DNA from: Polyangium sp. y55x31
GTDB lineage: Bacteria > Myxococcota_A > Polyangia > Polyangiales > Polyangiaceae
Direction: 5' to 3'
Length of the DNA: 64,000 nt
Assembly: GCF_029946505.1 (NCBI RefSeq)
Contig: NZ_JARZHG010000043.1
Span: forward strand, 28,198 to 92,197
This document shows, piece by piece, positions 55,209 through 63,878 of the stretch. Positions within the stretch are counted from its first letter, which is position 1. Every line of letters starts with the position of its first letter. The translations under genes and the position numbers were made by a program. The notes below the pieces were generated by a model, which worked only from the letters and a program-made list of their open reading frames with translations, did no database searches and was not told the origin of the DNA.

Positions 55209-56723
55209 TCATCGAGTCCCCGGACGCCCATCGCCCGTGGGCTCGATTTGCTCTTTGTCGCGCGCCGGCGTCCCCGTCGTCTCCGCGACCCCGCGGACCC
55301 GCGCCTTGCGCGTCGGGTATTCGAGCAGCTCGAAGAGCTCGCTCTTCGAATGGGTCCGCGTGGGGACACACGGGCGCGCGTCGTCCGTGATGCGCGGCAA
55401 GGGGCACGAGATGCCCTGGCAGCTCGGCAGCACCGCACATTTCTGGCATTGCGAGTCGCGCTGGAATGCGGGCTCGGTCCACAACGCCATCCGATCGTCG
55501 TCGAGCTCCAGCCGGCCGTCCTCGTGGAGGCGGCCTACGACGTTGTTCTCGTCCTTGTCGAGCACGACGGTGCATTTCATGACCTTGCCGCTCGCGCCGA
55601 TGATCAAGTTGAACGGGCGCGCGGCATAACAAACCTGCCCGCCGAGGAAGTTCACGTCCTTCAAGGTGGAGAACTTCAAGCCGTGTCGATGCGCCATCGC
55701 CTTCAGCGCGCGTTGCACCGTGTCGCGCTCGTCGTCGCCGCACACCTCGAGCTCGGGATCGTTCGGACCCCCCCAGCGCCCCACGGCATGGAAATCGAGG
55801 GTGAAACGAGGATCCCCGTGGAACGTCTTTTCCACGAGCTCGAACAGCTCCTCGAGGTGGGGATGGTTGTTCTTGTCGAAGTTGACCCGCAGCGTGACGG
55901 AGAACTCGTCACGCCGCTGCGAAAGCGCTTCGAGGTTCTGGAAGATCGTCGCGAAGCTCCCTTGCCCATCCCGCGTCGGCCGGCTGCAGTCGTGGGTCGC
56001 GGCGACGCCGTCGAGCGTGATTTGAAATGCGTTCACTCGCCAGGCGAGCAGCTTCTCCGCGACCTCGGGCGTGAGCAAATAAGCATTCGTCGTCATGTGG
56101 CTCCGGTACGCGACCCCGTGCTTCTCCGCGATGTCGGAGAGGAAAGGCCCGAGGTCCTCGACGGCCTCCCAGCCGTACAGCGGCTCGCCGCCAAACCACC
56201 GGATGTCCAGCGTCAGGAGCTCCTCGATCCGCTTCTCGACCAGCCGCTTGATGCCATTTCGCACCCCCGGGCGCATCGTCCCGCGCGCGAAATCCTCGTA
56301 GCAATACGTACACCGGAAGTTGCAGTCCTCGGACGAGAGCACGAAGAGTTCGAGTCTGTCCGTCCGATAATGCTGCTGGCCGAAGGCGAGGAGGAACTTG
56401 CGGTATTCGTCCATTCCCTTCCGGACCAGAAATCCGCGCTCCACGAGGTACCCCGCGAGCCCCTCGCGACGCGACTCGAACCCCGGAGCCTTGAGCAACG
56501 TGAGCACGTGCGGCACCTGCTCGGGCTTGAAGACGCTGATCGCCGTGCTCAGCGTATTCCACAGGATCAACCGCCCGTCCTCGGTCGTCGCGTGCACGTT
56601 GAAGCGCGAGGGCACCCAGGACTCGCTCCTCGACGCATTCGACATCTCCTCCGGCTCGGCCTCCGCCAGATCATGGGGAGATTGCTGCAATACGTTCAGC
56701 CGAACGACTCGCGTTGCGTTCAT
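55209..56723 (-). CDS. Radical SAM/SPASM peptide maturase
   Basis: 504 residues. An N-terminal domain of about 110 residues (FNVHATTEDGRLILWNTLS, GYLVERGFLV) resembles the peptide-recognition (RRE/PqqD-like) domain of SPASM maturases. The radical SAM barrel has the [4Fe-4S] motif CNFRCTYC with Cys134, Cys138 and Cys141, then WFGGEPL and ITLDG. The C-terminal SPASM domain has seven Cys (QVCYA, VMKCTV, QCQKCAVLPSC and following) for auxiliary clusters. These enzymes install thioether, ether or C-C crosslinks in peptides. It is upstream of both precursor genes on the same strand. Ribosome site AAAGAGG. Confidence 0.9.
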   Translation of the reverse strand: MNATRVVRLNVLQQSPHDLAEAEPEEMSNASRSESWVPSRFNVHATTEDGRLILWNTLSTAISVFKPEQVPHVLTLLKAPGFESRREGLAGYLVERGFLVRKGMDEYRKFLLAFGQQHYRTDRLELFVLSSEDCNFRCTYCYEDFARGTMRPGVRNGIKRLVEKRIEELLTLDIRWFGGEPLYGWEAVEDLGPFLSDIAEKHGVAYRSHMTTNAYLLTPEVAEKLLAWRVNAFQITLDGVAATHDCSRPTRDGQGSFATIFQNLEALSQRRDEFSVTLRVNFDKNNHPHLEELFELVEKTFHGDPRFTLDFHAVGRWGGPNDPELEVCGDDERDTVQRALKAMAHRHGLKFSTLKDVNFLGGQVCYAARPFNLIIGASGKVMKCTVVLDKDENNVVGRLHEDGRLELDDDRMALWTEPAFQRDSQCQKCAVLPSCQGISCPLPRITDDARPCVPTRTHSKSELFELLEYPTRKARVRGVAETTGTPARDKEQIEPTGDGRPGTR

Positions 56724-56822
56724 GACGCCTCTTTCGCTCGTACCTAGGTCGATTGCGACCGGAGCGGGAGCCGGGAGATCGTCTGGCCGGATCCGACGCG
56801 CCGCCTTACATGGTCCGACGCC
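56724..56822. promoter_or_regulatory. Divergent promoter region of the RiPP cluster
   Basis: 99 bases separate the maturase ATG from the first adaptor ATG, so both arms are likely driven from here. An 8-base palindrome ACCTAGGT lies at 56742-56749. No clear -35/-10 pair could be assigned on either strand. Confidence 0.4.
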
Positions 56823-57746
56823 ATGAGCGTCGCGAGGAGGGAGCTCGGAGCCGCGATATTCGTCCTGCTACCGCTGCTCCACGCCGGGTGCCGCGACCCG
56901 GAATGCGCGAAAGCCGCGGCGCAGGTCGACACTCCGCCGTCGTCGAGCCCGGGCTCCGGGGCGACGAGCGAAAGCGTGGAAGGGCCCTCCGCGCGGTTCG
57001 TCGGGGTGATCCTTTCACGAAAGACCGTCGATATCGCGCCCAGGTTCGATGGCAAGATCGGCGAGATCTCCGTTCGTCTCGGTGATCGCGTCCCCGAGGG
57101 GGGCCTGATCGCCGTCCTCGACGCACCCTCGGTCGCCTTCGACGTACGCATGGCGGCGGCCGCCTTGAAGAGCGCGGAGTTGTCGCGTGAGCAGGCCAAG
57201 CAGGAGCTCGCCGAGGCCGAGGAGCGCCTGGCACGACGCGAAGGGCTCTCCGCCGAGGGGCTCTCGACCGGGGAGGACGTGGCGACCGCTCGATATCAGG
57301 TCGCGATCCGGCGCGCGAGCGTCGAGGCCCTCTCCGCGCAGATCGAGGAGCGGCGCGCCAAGCTCGCGCAGCTCCGCAGAAGCAAGACGGACCTGCAAAT
57401 CACCGCGCCTTTCGAGGGATACATCGCCGCCCGCTTCGTTGATCCGGGCGCTAGCGTGACGGCGACGACGCCCGTCGTGCGGCTCGTCGGGGCGCGCTCC
57501 TCGTTCGTTCGATTTGCCGTGCAGGAGAGCGAAGTCGCGCTTCTTTCCACCGGTCGCGCGCTGCGCATCGCGACGGTCGACGGGGGGCCCGAGGTCGTGC
57601 TCGATGGAAAGGTGGACAGGATCGCCCCGGAGATCGACGCGGCTTCACGAATGGTCGTCGTCGAGGCGACGATCGAAGGAGGAGATCTCCAGAATGCCGT
57701 GCTCGCTGGCCGAGGCGCAGAGGTCTCTCTCCGGCCGGATCCGTGA
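56823..57746 (+). CDS. HlyD-type periplasmic adaptor lipoprotein
   Basis: 307 residues. Lipobox LLHAGC (Cys23). The layout is that of RND/HlyD adaptors: a lipoyl-like half (DIAPRFDGKIGEISVRLGDRVPEGGLIAVLD, split), a coiled-coil hairpin (about 105-185, SREQAKQELAEAEERLARRE), a second lipoyl half (TDLQITAPFEGYIAARFVDPGASV) and a beta-barrel domain (VQESEVALLSTGRALRI, DRIAPEIDAASRMVVVEATI). It bridges the inner and outer membrane. First gene of the transporter arm. Confidence 0.85.
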   Translation: MSVARRELGAAIFVLLPLLHAGCRDPECAKAAAQVDTPPSSSPGSGATSESVEGPSARFVGVILSRKTVDIAPRFDGKIGEISVRLGDRVPEGGLIAVLDAPSVAFDVRMAAAALKSAELSREQAKQELAEAEERLARREGLSAEGLSTGEDVATARYQVAIRRASVEALSAQIEERRAKLAQLRRSKTDLQITAPFEGYIAARFVDPGASVTATTPVVRLVGARSSFVRFAVQESEVALLSTGRALRIATVDGGPEVVLDGKVDRIAPEIDAASRMVVVEATIEGGDLQNAVLAGRGAEVSLRPDP

Positions 57747-57755
57747 GGTCCCACC

Positions 57756-58700
57756 ATGGATCGAGGCGCGCGCGGGATTTTTCGACGCGAGGCTCTCCGG
57801 AGAAATGCGGGGCAGGTCGAGGGGGACATCCTCCGAATGCCTTCCGGCTGGACGACGTGGTCGTACCGGATCCTCGTCGCAGCGCTCGTTGCCAGCGTCG
57901 CATTCTGCGTCCTCGCCACGATTTCCGAGTATGCGTCCGGCCCCGCCGTCGTCTGGGTCCCCGGCAAGCTCGACCTCACGGCGACCGTCCAGGGAACGGT
58001 GCATTCCATAGCAGTTCGATCGGGGCAGCGTGTCGCGGCCGGGGAGCTCCTGATTCGCCTTCAATCATGGCAAGCCGAAGCCGAGCTCTCGCGCGCGGAG
58101 CGCGAATTCGATCTCCAGCTCATGAAGACCCTGCGTGATCCGTCCGACGCGCAGGCACGGCAGACGCTCACGGCGCTCCGGACCCAGAAGGACCTGGCAA
58201 AGGCGCGCATGGAGCAGCTCTTCATCCGCGCTCCCCGCGCCGGCGTCGTGGGGGATGTCAGGATTCGCCCGGGTCAAGCGGTCGCGACGGGCGACGTCGT
58301 GCTCCACCTGCTCGACCCCACCCGAGAGCCCTCGATTCTCGCCATCGTGCCCGCCCAGTACAGGCCTCAGCTCCGCCCCGGTATGTCCATGCGATTCGAG
58401 CTCAGGGGGTATCGTTTCGCGTACATCGAGGCGACCATCACCTCGGTCGGCAACCAGATCATCGGCCCCCAGGAGGTGCAGCGTTACCTGGGGCAGGAGC
58501 TCGGCGATACGGTCGAGATCAAGGGGCCCGTCGTGCTGATCGAATCGGTCCCCTCGTCCCCGACGTTCGAGATCGAAGGGCAGCGCTTCGGTTTTTACCA
58601 CGGGATGAGCGGCATGGCGGAAGTGCGCGTACGGTCGGAGCGCGTGATCGTTGCGTTGATTCCAGGTCTCCGCGTGCTGCTCCGGAGGACACATGGATGA
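57756..58700 (+). CDS. HlyD-type membrane-fusion protein
   Basis: 314 residues with an N-terminal trans-membrane anchor (about 36-58, ILVAALVASVAFCVLATIS) instead of a lipobox. A lipoyl half (DLTATVQGTVHSIAVRSGQRV), a short coiled coil (AELSRAEREFDLQLMKTLRD) and a second half (MEQLFIRAPRAGVVGDVRIRPGQAV, split) follow. It has a barrel-like end. This is the usual partner of a type I/C39 ABC exporter. The gap to the adaptor gene before it is 9 bases; its stop overlaps the next start by 8 bases. Confidence 0.82.
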   Translation: MDRGARGIFRREALRRNAGQVEGDILRMPSGWTTWSYRILVAALVASVAFCVLATISEYASGPAVVWVPGKLDLTATVQGTVHSIAVRSGQRVAAGELLIRLQSWQAEAELSRAEREFDLQLMKTLRDPSDAQARQTLTALRTQKDLAKARMEQLFIRAPRAGVVGDVRIRPGQAVATGDVVLHLLDPTREPSILAIVPAQYRPQLRPGMSMRFELRGYRFAYIEATITSVGNQIIGPQEVQRYLGQELGDTVEIKGPVVLIESVPSSPTFEIEGQRFGFYHGMSGMAEVRVRSERVIVALIPGLRVLLRRTHG

Positions 58701-60900
58701 AGAAGTGCAATCGGGAGATCCGCGCCGCCGCTTTCCGGCGCTCGCGCGCCTGGGTCAAAAGGCAAAGCGCATCCCGTTCATCCAGCAGCTCGCGTCCACC
58801 GAATGCGGGGTTGCCTGCCTCGCCATGGTGCTCGGGTACCATGGCAAGAACGTCCCTTACGAGGAGCTGCGCAGCCTCGTCGCGCTCTGCCGGGGCGGCA
58901 CGACGGCCCGGGAAATCCTCCGCGCGGCCCGGTACCATGGGCTCCGCGGCCGCGGCGTGCGGCTCGAGCCGAGGGCCCTCGGGCACCTGCCCACGGCGTC
59001 GATCCTCCACTGGGAATTCGACCATTTCGTCGTCCTCGAGAGAGTTTCGAAGAAAGGAATCGACATCATCGATCCGGGCGCGGGCAGGCTCCGGCTGCCC
59101 CTGTCCGAGGTCGACCGCAGCTTCACGGGAGTCGCGCTGGTTTTCGAGCCATCCGAGCATTTCCCTCCACCCGAGGGCGCGAGCAAGCGAACGCCTTCGT
59201 CCGGATACCATGGCATCCTGCGCGAATCGGGCGCGTGGGGGCGTATCGTCACGACCTCGTTTTTCTTGCAGGCCATGCTGCTCGCTTTGCCCCTGCTGAC
59301 CGGCACCGTCGTGGACCGCGTCGTGCCGCGGAGCGATTTGCACATGTTGCTCGTGCTGGCCATCGGAATCGCGGGCATCGTGGTCTTTCACCTCCTGGCT
59401 TCGCTCGTACGGGCGCATCTCCTCCTCGACATGCGTACGAGCCTGGACGCGCGGATGACCTTGAGCTTCCTGGAGCACCTCATCGCGCTGCCCTACGCCT
59501 TTTTTCAGCGCCGCTCGACGGGGGACCTCCTGATGCGGCTGAACAGCAATACGCTCATCCGCCAGATCCTGACCTCCGGCATGCTGTCGGCGCTCCTCGA
59601 TGGGACGATGGCCGTCGGCTACCTCGCCCTGCTGTTCCTGGTGAGCTGGAGAATCGGGCTGCTCGCCTTGGCGTTCGGGATCGCGCAGGTGGGCATCCTC
59701 GCGCTCACCAGCAAAAAGCGCAGAGAGCTCGACGCGCGTATGCTCGCCAGACAGGCGCGCGCCGAAGGGTATCAGGTCGAGATGTTCGCCAACGTGGAGA
59801 CGCTCAAGTCCATGGGAGCCGAGGAGCGCGCGCTGGAGCAATGGTCGAATTTGTTCGTCGACGTGCTCAACGCGTCGCTCTCGGAAGGCAAGCTCGACGC
59901 GGCCGTGGAGGCGCTCGGCAGCACGCTCCGCATGAGCGCCCCGCTCGTGGTTTTATGGGTCGGGGCCATCCAGGTGCTCGACGGAAAGATCTCGCTCGGG
60001 GTGATGCTCGCGCTCAATGCGCTGGCCGCAGGCGTCTTCGCGCCGCTGTCGAGCCTCGCGTCGAATGCCAGCAAGCTCGAACTCCTCGGTTGTTATCTCG
60101 AGCGAGCCGAGGATGTCCGCCGGACGCCGCCCGAGCAAGCGCCCGGGAGCAAGGCCATGAAGCGCGTGCGCGGGCACATCGAGCTCGAGCGCGTGAGCTT
60201 TCGGTACAACCCGCTCGACCCGCTCGTGGTCGACGACGTCTCGCTTCGAATCGAGCCGGGGCAGTTCGTCGCCATCGTCGGCCGCTCGGGCTCCGGCAAG
60301 ACGTCCCTGGCTTGCCTGCTCGCAGGTCTCTACCGCCCGGACTCTGGCAAGATCCTTTATGATGGGATCAACCTCGCGGACCTCGATATTCGTCATGTAC
60401 GCAGCCAGCTCGGGATCGTCACGCAGAAGGTCTCGCTCTTCGGGACCACCATCCGTGACAATATCGCCCTGGGAAATCCAGATGCGACCGCGGACGAGGT
60501 CATGGCGGCGGCGCGCCAGGCGAATCTTCATGACGATATCGCGGCGATGCCCGCTGGCTACGACACCGTCCTCGCGGATGGCGGCAGCTCGCTATCCGGC
60601 GGCCAGCGTCAGCGCCTGGCGCTGGCCAGGGCGCTCGTGCGCAAGCCGTCCGTCCTGCTCCTCGACGAGGCCACGAGCGCCCTGGATGCCGTCACGGAGG
60701 CGCGGGTCAACGAGGAGCTGGCGAAGCTTCGTTGCACGCGCATCGTGATCGCGCACCGCCTCAGCACGATCCGGAACGCGGATGAAATCCTCGTAATGCA
60801 TGAGGGCCGGCTGGTGGAGCGCGGGCGCCACGCGGAGCTCGTGGCCCGCGGCGGGTGGTATGCGTCCCTGGTTGCAACCCAGATGGAGAAGGACGAGTAA
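58693..60900 (+). CDS. C39-peptidase ABC exporter (PCAT) for the RiPP
   Basis: 735 residues, the usual length of bacteriocin-processing exporters. The C39 peptidase domain (about 25-155) has catalytic Cys38 in TECGVACLAMVLGYHG, then FDHFVVLERV with the His and IIDPGAG with the Asp. Six trans-membrane helices (about 180-455) and an ATPase domain (about 490-730) follow. The ATPase has Walker A GRSGSGKT, signature LSGGQRQR, Walker B LLLDEATSALDA and His in IVIAHR. It should cut the Gly-Gly leaders and pump the mature peptide out with the two adaptors. Confidence 0.92.
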   Translation: MDEEVQSGDPRRRFPALARLGQKAKRIPFIQQLASTECGVACLAMVLGYHGKNVPYEELRSLVALCRGGTTAREILRAARYHGLRGRGVRLEPRALGHLPTASILHWEFDHFVVLERVSKKGIDIIDPGAGRLRLPLSEVDRSFTGVALVFEPSEHFPPPEGASKRTPSSGYHGILRESGAWGRIVTTSFFLQAMLLALPLLTGTVVDRVVPRSDLHMLLVLAIGIAGIVVFHLLASLVRAHLLLDMRTSLDARMTLSFLEHLIALPYAFFQRRSTGDLLMRLNSNTLIRQILTSGMLSALLDGTMAVGYLALLFLVSWRIGLLALAFGIAQVGILALTSKKRRELDARMLARQARAEGYQVEMFANVETLKSMGAEERALEQWSNLFVDVLNASLSEGKLDAAVEALGSTLRMSAPLVVLWVGAIQVLDGKISLGVMLALNALAAGVFAPLSSLASNASKLELLGCYLERAEDVRRTPPEQAPGSKAMKRVRGHIELERVSFRYNPLDPLVVDDVSLRIEPGQFVAIVGRSGSGKTSLACLLAGLYRPDSGKILYDGINLADLDIRHVRSQLGIVTQKVSLFGTTIRDNIALGNPDATADEVMAAARQANLHDDIAAMPAGYDTVLADGGSSLSGGQRQRLALARALVRKPSVLLLDEATSALDAVTEARVNEELAKLRCTRIVIAHRLSTIRNADEILVMHEGRLVERGRHAELVARGGWYASLVATQMEKDE

Positions 60901-60904
60901 GCGC

Positions 60905-60944
60905 GGCGGGCCTATGGCCCCAACTTCCCTCGACGAGGCCCGCC
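60905..60944. terminator. Stem-loop between convergent genes
   Basis: GGCGGGCCT (60905-60913) and AGGCCCGCC (60936-60944) form a perfect 9-bp stem with a 22-base loop between the exporter stop and the convergent lipoprotein stop. Probably ends both transcripts. Confidence 0.5.
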
Positions 60945-60962
60945 CGCCTCGATACACATCCG

Positions 60963-61751
60963 TCAGCGTGTCGTCCCATTGCCAGAGGCGAGCCCGCGGC
61001 GATCCGCGGGCGCGGGGCCGGCGAGCGGCGCGTCGAAGAGGAGCACCATCCAGCGGAGCAAATCTTCCTCGGGCGCCGTGGGCATGACTTCCATGCTGAC
61101 GTGCCAGAGATGCTCGCCGTCCTCGATGAATCGCTCGTAAAGCTCGGCGCGCTCGCAGCCTTTCTCGACGTACGCCCACTCCACGATACGGCGGCCCTTC
61201 TCGTCGCGAAGCTCGGCGACGCGGTCGAACCAGTTCTTGAAACTGTCGTCCTCCATCTCGTCGGTCACGTCCTCGCCGTTCGCGTCGAACGATATGACTG
61301 CATGACGAAACAGACTCTGCCCCTCGGGCCGCGCGGCCGGGTGGTCGAACACCTGAACGACGACCGAGAACCATTCGCCGCCCTCGTGCTGGTATTCGAA
61401 TTTCGCCACGAGGTCGGCGGGCGTGATGTCCGTCTCGACCTCCTCGTCGTCCGCGGGGGCGGCGGCGCCTCTCGATACAGGGACGACGCGGAAGCCCGGC
61501 GGCGGCTGGAGCGCCCGGTAGCCTTTGCCCCAGTGGTCCGGCGCGCGCGCGGCCGCCATGGCGCGCGCTCGGGCGGCGTCGGCGGCCACGGGCGGGGCTG
61601 CGGACGACTGCGACCCACGACAACCAGGCGGGTGCACGGCAGCGCGTGGGCCGGCCTTCTGGGCCGAGGGATCGATCGGGGCCGCGGGCGGCGCGGCGCC
61701 GCAGGCGATGAGGAGGAGGGACAGGACTGGGAGCAGGAGTGGGCTTTGCAC
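60963..61751 (-). CDS. Hypothetical lipoprotein
   Basis: 262 residues. Lipobox LLIAC (Cys17), a Pro/Ala-rich linker to about residue 75, then an acidic alpha-beta domain (ITPADLVAKFEYQHEGGEWFS, VVVQVFDHPAARPEG, RIVEWAYVEKGCERAELYER, LWHVSMEVMPTAPEEDLLRW). No family recognised. It converges with the exporter gene, so it is probably not part of the RiPP transcript, though its location next to the cluster leaves immunity as a possibility. Confidence 0.65.
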   Translation of the reverse strand: MQSPLLLPVLSLLLIACGAAPPAAPIDPSAQKAGPRAAVHPPGCRGSQSSAAPPVAADAARARAMAAARAPDHWGKGYRALQPPPGFRVVPVSRGAAAPADDEEVETDITPADLVAKFEYQHEGGEWFSVVVQVFDHPAARPEGQSLFRHAVISFDANGEDVTDEMEDDSFKNWFDRVAELRDEKGRRIVEWAYVEKGCERAELYERFIEDGEHLWHVSMEVMPTAPEEDLLRWMVLLFDAPLAGPAPADRRGLASGNGTTR

Positions 61752-61846
61752 GCCCGTACATCACCCGGGCCTCCCGGAGTGTGACGACGCCGTGGCGCGC
61801 GGTGTGCGCTCATTCCTGTCGCCTCGCCGTACGTGTCATGCCGTCG

Positions 61847-62036
61847 TTACGCTTGCACCGTCATAGCAGCGTGACAGTCGTTGCACGCCCGCGACAGTTC
61901 GCGCGGGGCGCCCTTTTGTATGCCGGCCTGGCGAAGCTCGGAAGGCCATTGGGTGGATCGGTACGGTTCTTGCCGCTCCGGGAGTTGTTCCGCCACGCTT
62001 GGCGGTCGTCGCCGCGGGGGCCGGAGGAGCTTTCCC
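61847..62036 (-). pseudogene. Possible remnant of a c-type cytochrome-like gene
   Basis: On the strand opposite the amidohydrolase leader, an open frame encodes PSELRQAGIQKGAPRELSRA followed directly by CNDCH and AAMTVQA before a stop at 61847. The composition and the CxxCH motif look more protein-like than usual shadow frames. There is no start codon with a ribosome site outside the amidohydrolase gene. It may be a decayed 3' fragment or chance. Confidence 0.25.
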
Positions 62037-63332
62037 ATGTGGAAAACAGCTTTCCGAAGATCGTCGCTGGCCTTCGCCATCCTCACGACGGTCCATTGCT
62101 GCCCAGAGAAGAAGAACCCGCCCGGCGATACGGGCGGCACGGAATGCACGAGCGACGACAAGGCCGTTCGGCTGGGCAAGCTCGTCAATCCCGAGGATGG
62201 CACCGTCATCGACAACGCGATCGTCGTGATCCACGAGGATCGGATCCGCTACGTCGGCGCCGATGAAAAGCAGATCCCGTGCGGGGCCAGCGTCATCGAT
62301 TGGACGGCGTACACCGGGCTTCCCGGGCTCGTCGATGCACATGTCCACTTCACCTACCAGACGGACAAGGAGCCGGGCACGCTCCCGTGGGCCCGTTCCT
62401 CCTGGCTGATGAGCAACAACCCCTACAAGCTCCTGGACCTCGCCCGCGGCGCCGCTCTGGCGACGCTCGAGACCGGCGTCACCACGGCGATCGACAAGGG
62501 CGGCGGCGACTTCATCCTGAACCCCCTGCGCGCCGAGATCAGGTCCGGCAAGACGCCGGGACCGCGGATGTTCAACTCCATCGGCGGGATCTCCAATCAC
62601 AAGTATCCGAGCGCGTTCACCGCCGATCAATTGAAGGGCTGGGTGCAGCTCCAGGTGCTGCGCGGCGCCGATCTCGTGAAAGTATGGGCCGACCAGTGCA
62701 GCGACCAGAGGCTCGAATGCGTGCCGACGTTCACGTTCGACGAGCTCGAGCTGCTGGTCGAGACGTCCCACCAGGAGGGGTTGCCCATCGCGATCCACGC
62801 ATACCACGAGGACACGGCCAGGCTCGCCATCATGGCCGGCCCGGATTCGATCGAGCACCCGGAGGGCCTCGATGCGGTGGACTGCGGCAACATGATCGAC
62901 AAGGGGACGATCTACGTGCCGACCATCGATCACAACCGGTATTACAAGGACAACCTCGCGTTCTTCGGCTACGCGCCCGATCTGGCGGCGAAGTTCGACG
63001 CGTACATCCGCGATAACCTCGCCAGCACGGCCCAGGCGCACCTTTTGGGCGTGAAGATCGCGATGGGCTCGGACGCCGTGTTCACCGGATTCGGTCAAAA
63101 TACGCGGGAGCTCGCCTGGTTCGTGCAGGCCGGGATGACCCCGCTCGAAGCGCTCCGCGCCGCCACCATCCATGGAGCCGAGAGCATCGGCGTCCAGCAC
63201 GAGATCGGAAAGGTCGCGGTGGGCTACTACGCCGACATCATCGCGGTCGAGGGCGACCCTCTGGCGGACATCAACGTCGTCATCAACGGGGTCCGCAAGG
63301 TGATGATGGGCGGGCGGGTCGCGGAGCTCTGA
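62037..63332 (+). CDS. Metal-dependent amidohydrolase lipoprotein
   Basis: 431 residues. The signal ends in TVHC-C, a probable lipobox with Cys21. The amidohydrolase fold has the metal pair His102 and His104 in GLVDAHVHF, a Lys in LVKVWADQ that could be the carboxylated metal ligand, further His in IAIHAYHED and IEHPEG, and Asp in IAMGSDAVF. The closing VGYYADIIAVEGDPLADI is typical of imidazolonepropionase-like/prolidase-type members. The ATG at 62037 has GGAGGAGC before it. Likely an envelope peptidase or amidase; substrate unknown. Confidence 0.88.
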   Translation: MWKTAFRRSSLAFAILTTVHCCPEKKNPPGDTGGTECTSDDKAVRLGKLVNPEDGTVIDNAIVVIHEDRIRYVGADEKQIPCGASVIDWTAYTGLPGLVDAHVHFTYQTDKEPGTLPWARSSWLMSNNPYKLLDLARGAALATLETGVTTAIDKGGGDFILNPLRAEIRSGKTPGPRMFNSIGGISNHKYPSAFTADQLKGWVQLQVLRGADLVKVWADQCSDQRLECVPTFTFDELELLVETSHQEGLPIAIHAYHEDTARLAIMAGPDSIEHPEGLDAVDCGNMIDKGTIYVPTIDHNRYYKDNLAFFGYAPDLAAKFDAYIRDNLASTAQAHLLGVKIAMGSDAVFTGFGQNTRELAWFVQAGMTPLEALRAATIHGAESIGVQHEIGKVAVGYYADIIAVEGDPLADINVVINGVRKVMMGGRVAEL

Positions 63333-63421
63333 CGATCCCGAAAAGCCCAGGCGCGGCTAGGCTGAGCGTCGACGTCACGCCCTTGACGCCGTCCGCGTTG
63401 TTCGATACGCCGACGATCCTC

Positions 63422-63877
63422 ATGAAAGCCAGAATTTTCCTGCTCGCTCTTCCGTTCGCGCTGGGCCTTTCGACCCGTGAGGCCGACGCCTCGATGTATC
63501 CGCCCAGCTATCCGACGTGTGGCATCGTCGACACCGTCACCACCGGGCCCTTCGAGCTCATCCGGAACAGCGTGGATCTTTATGATGCCCACGCCCTGCT
63601 CACGATCGCGTACCGCGGCTACCTCCGCGACATGTATCCGGACAACGAGATCAACATCTACGTGCAGCTCAACGGCAACGACGCGTTCCTGCCGGCGAGC
63701 GCCGGGACGAATGGCGACGCCTACGTGCGGCTCGATTCGGGCCCGCGGGATTGCGTCTGGTGCGCCAACGGCGGGTATGGAGGGTATTCGGTCTGCGACG
63801 GGCTCACGTTCCCGCCCTATTCGAGCGGGCAGTGGGTCTGTAGCGACATGTCGCCCACCGAGGCGCACCTGTTCTAG
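63422..63877 (+). CDS. Small secreted protein
   Basis: 151 residues with a Sec signal peptide (MKARIFLLALPFALGLSTRE, cleavage near ADAS). The mature protein has six Cys (YPTCGIVD, RDCVWCANGG, YSVCDG, WVCSDM) in Tyr/Gly-rich loops, so it is probably disulfide-bonded and exported. No family recognised. It is 89 bases after the amidohydrolase on the same strand. The start at 63422 is used for the signal peptide; an earlier in-frame start at 63383 would lengthen it without need. Confidence 0.65.
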   Translation: MKARIFLLALPFALGLSTREADASMYPPSYPTCGIVDTVTTGPFELIRNSVDLYDAHALLTIAYRGYLRDMYPDNEINIYVQLNGNDAFLPASAGTNGDAYVRLDSGPRDCVWCANGGYGGYSVCDGLTFPPYSSGQWVCSDMSPTEAHLF

Positions 63878-63878
63878 A

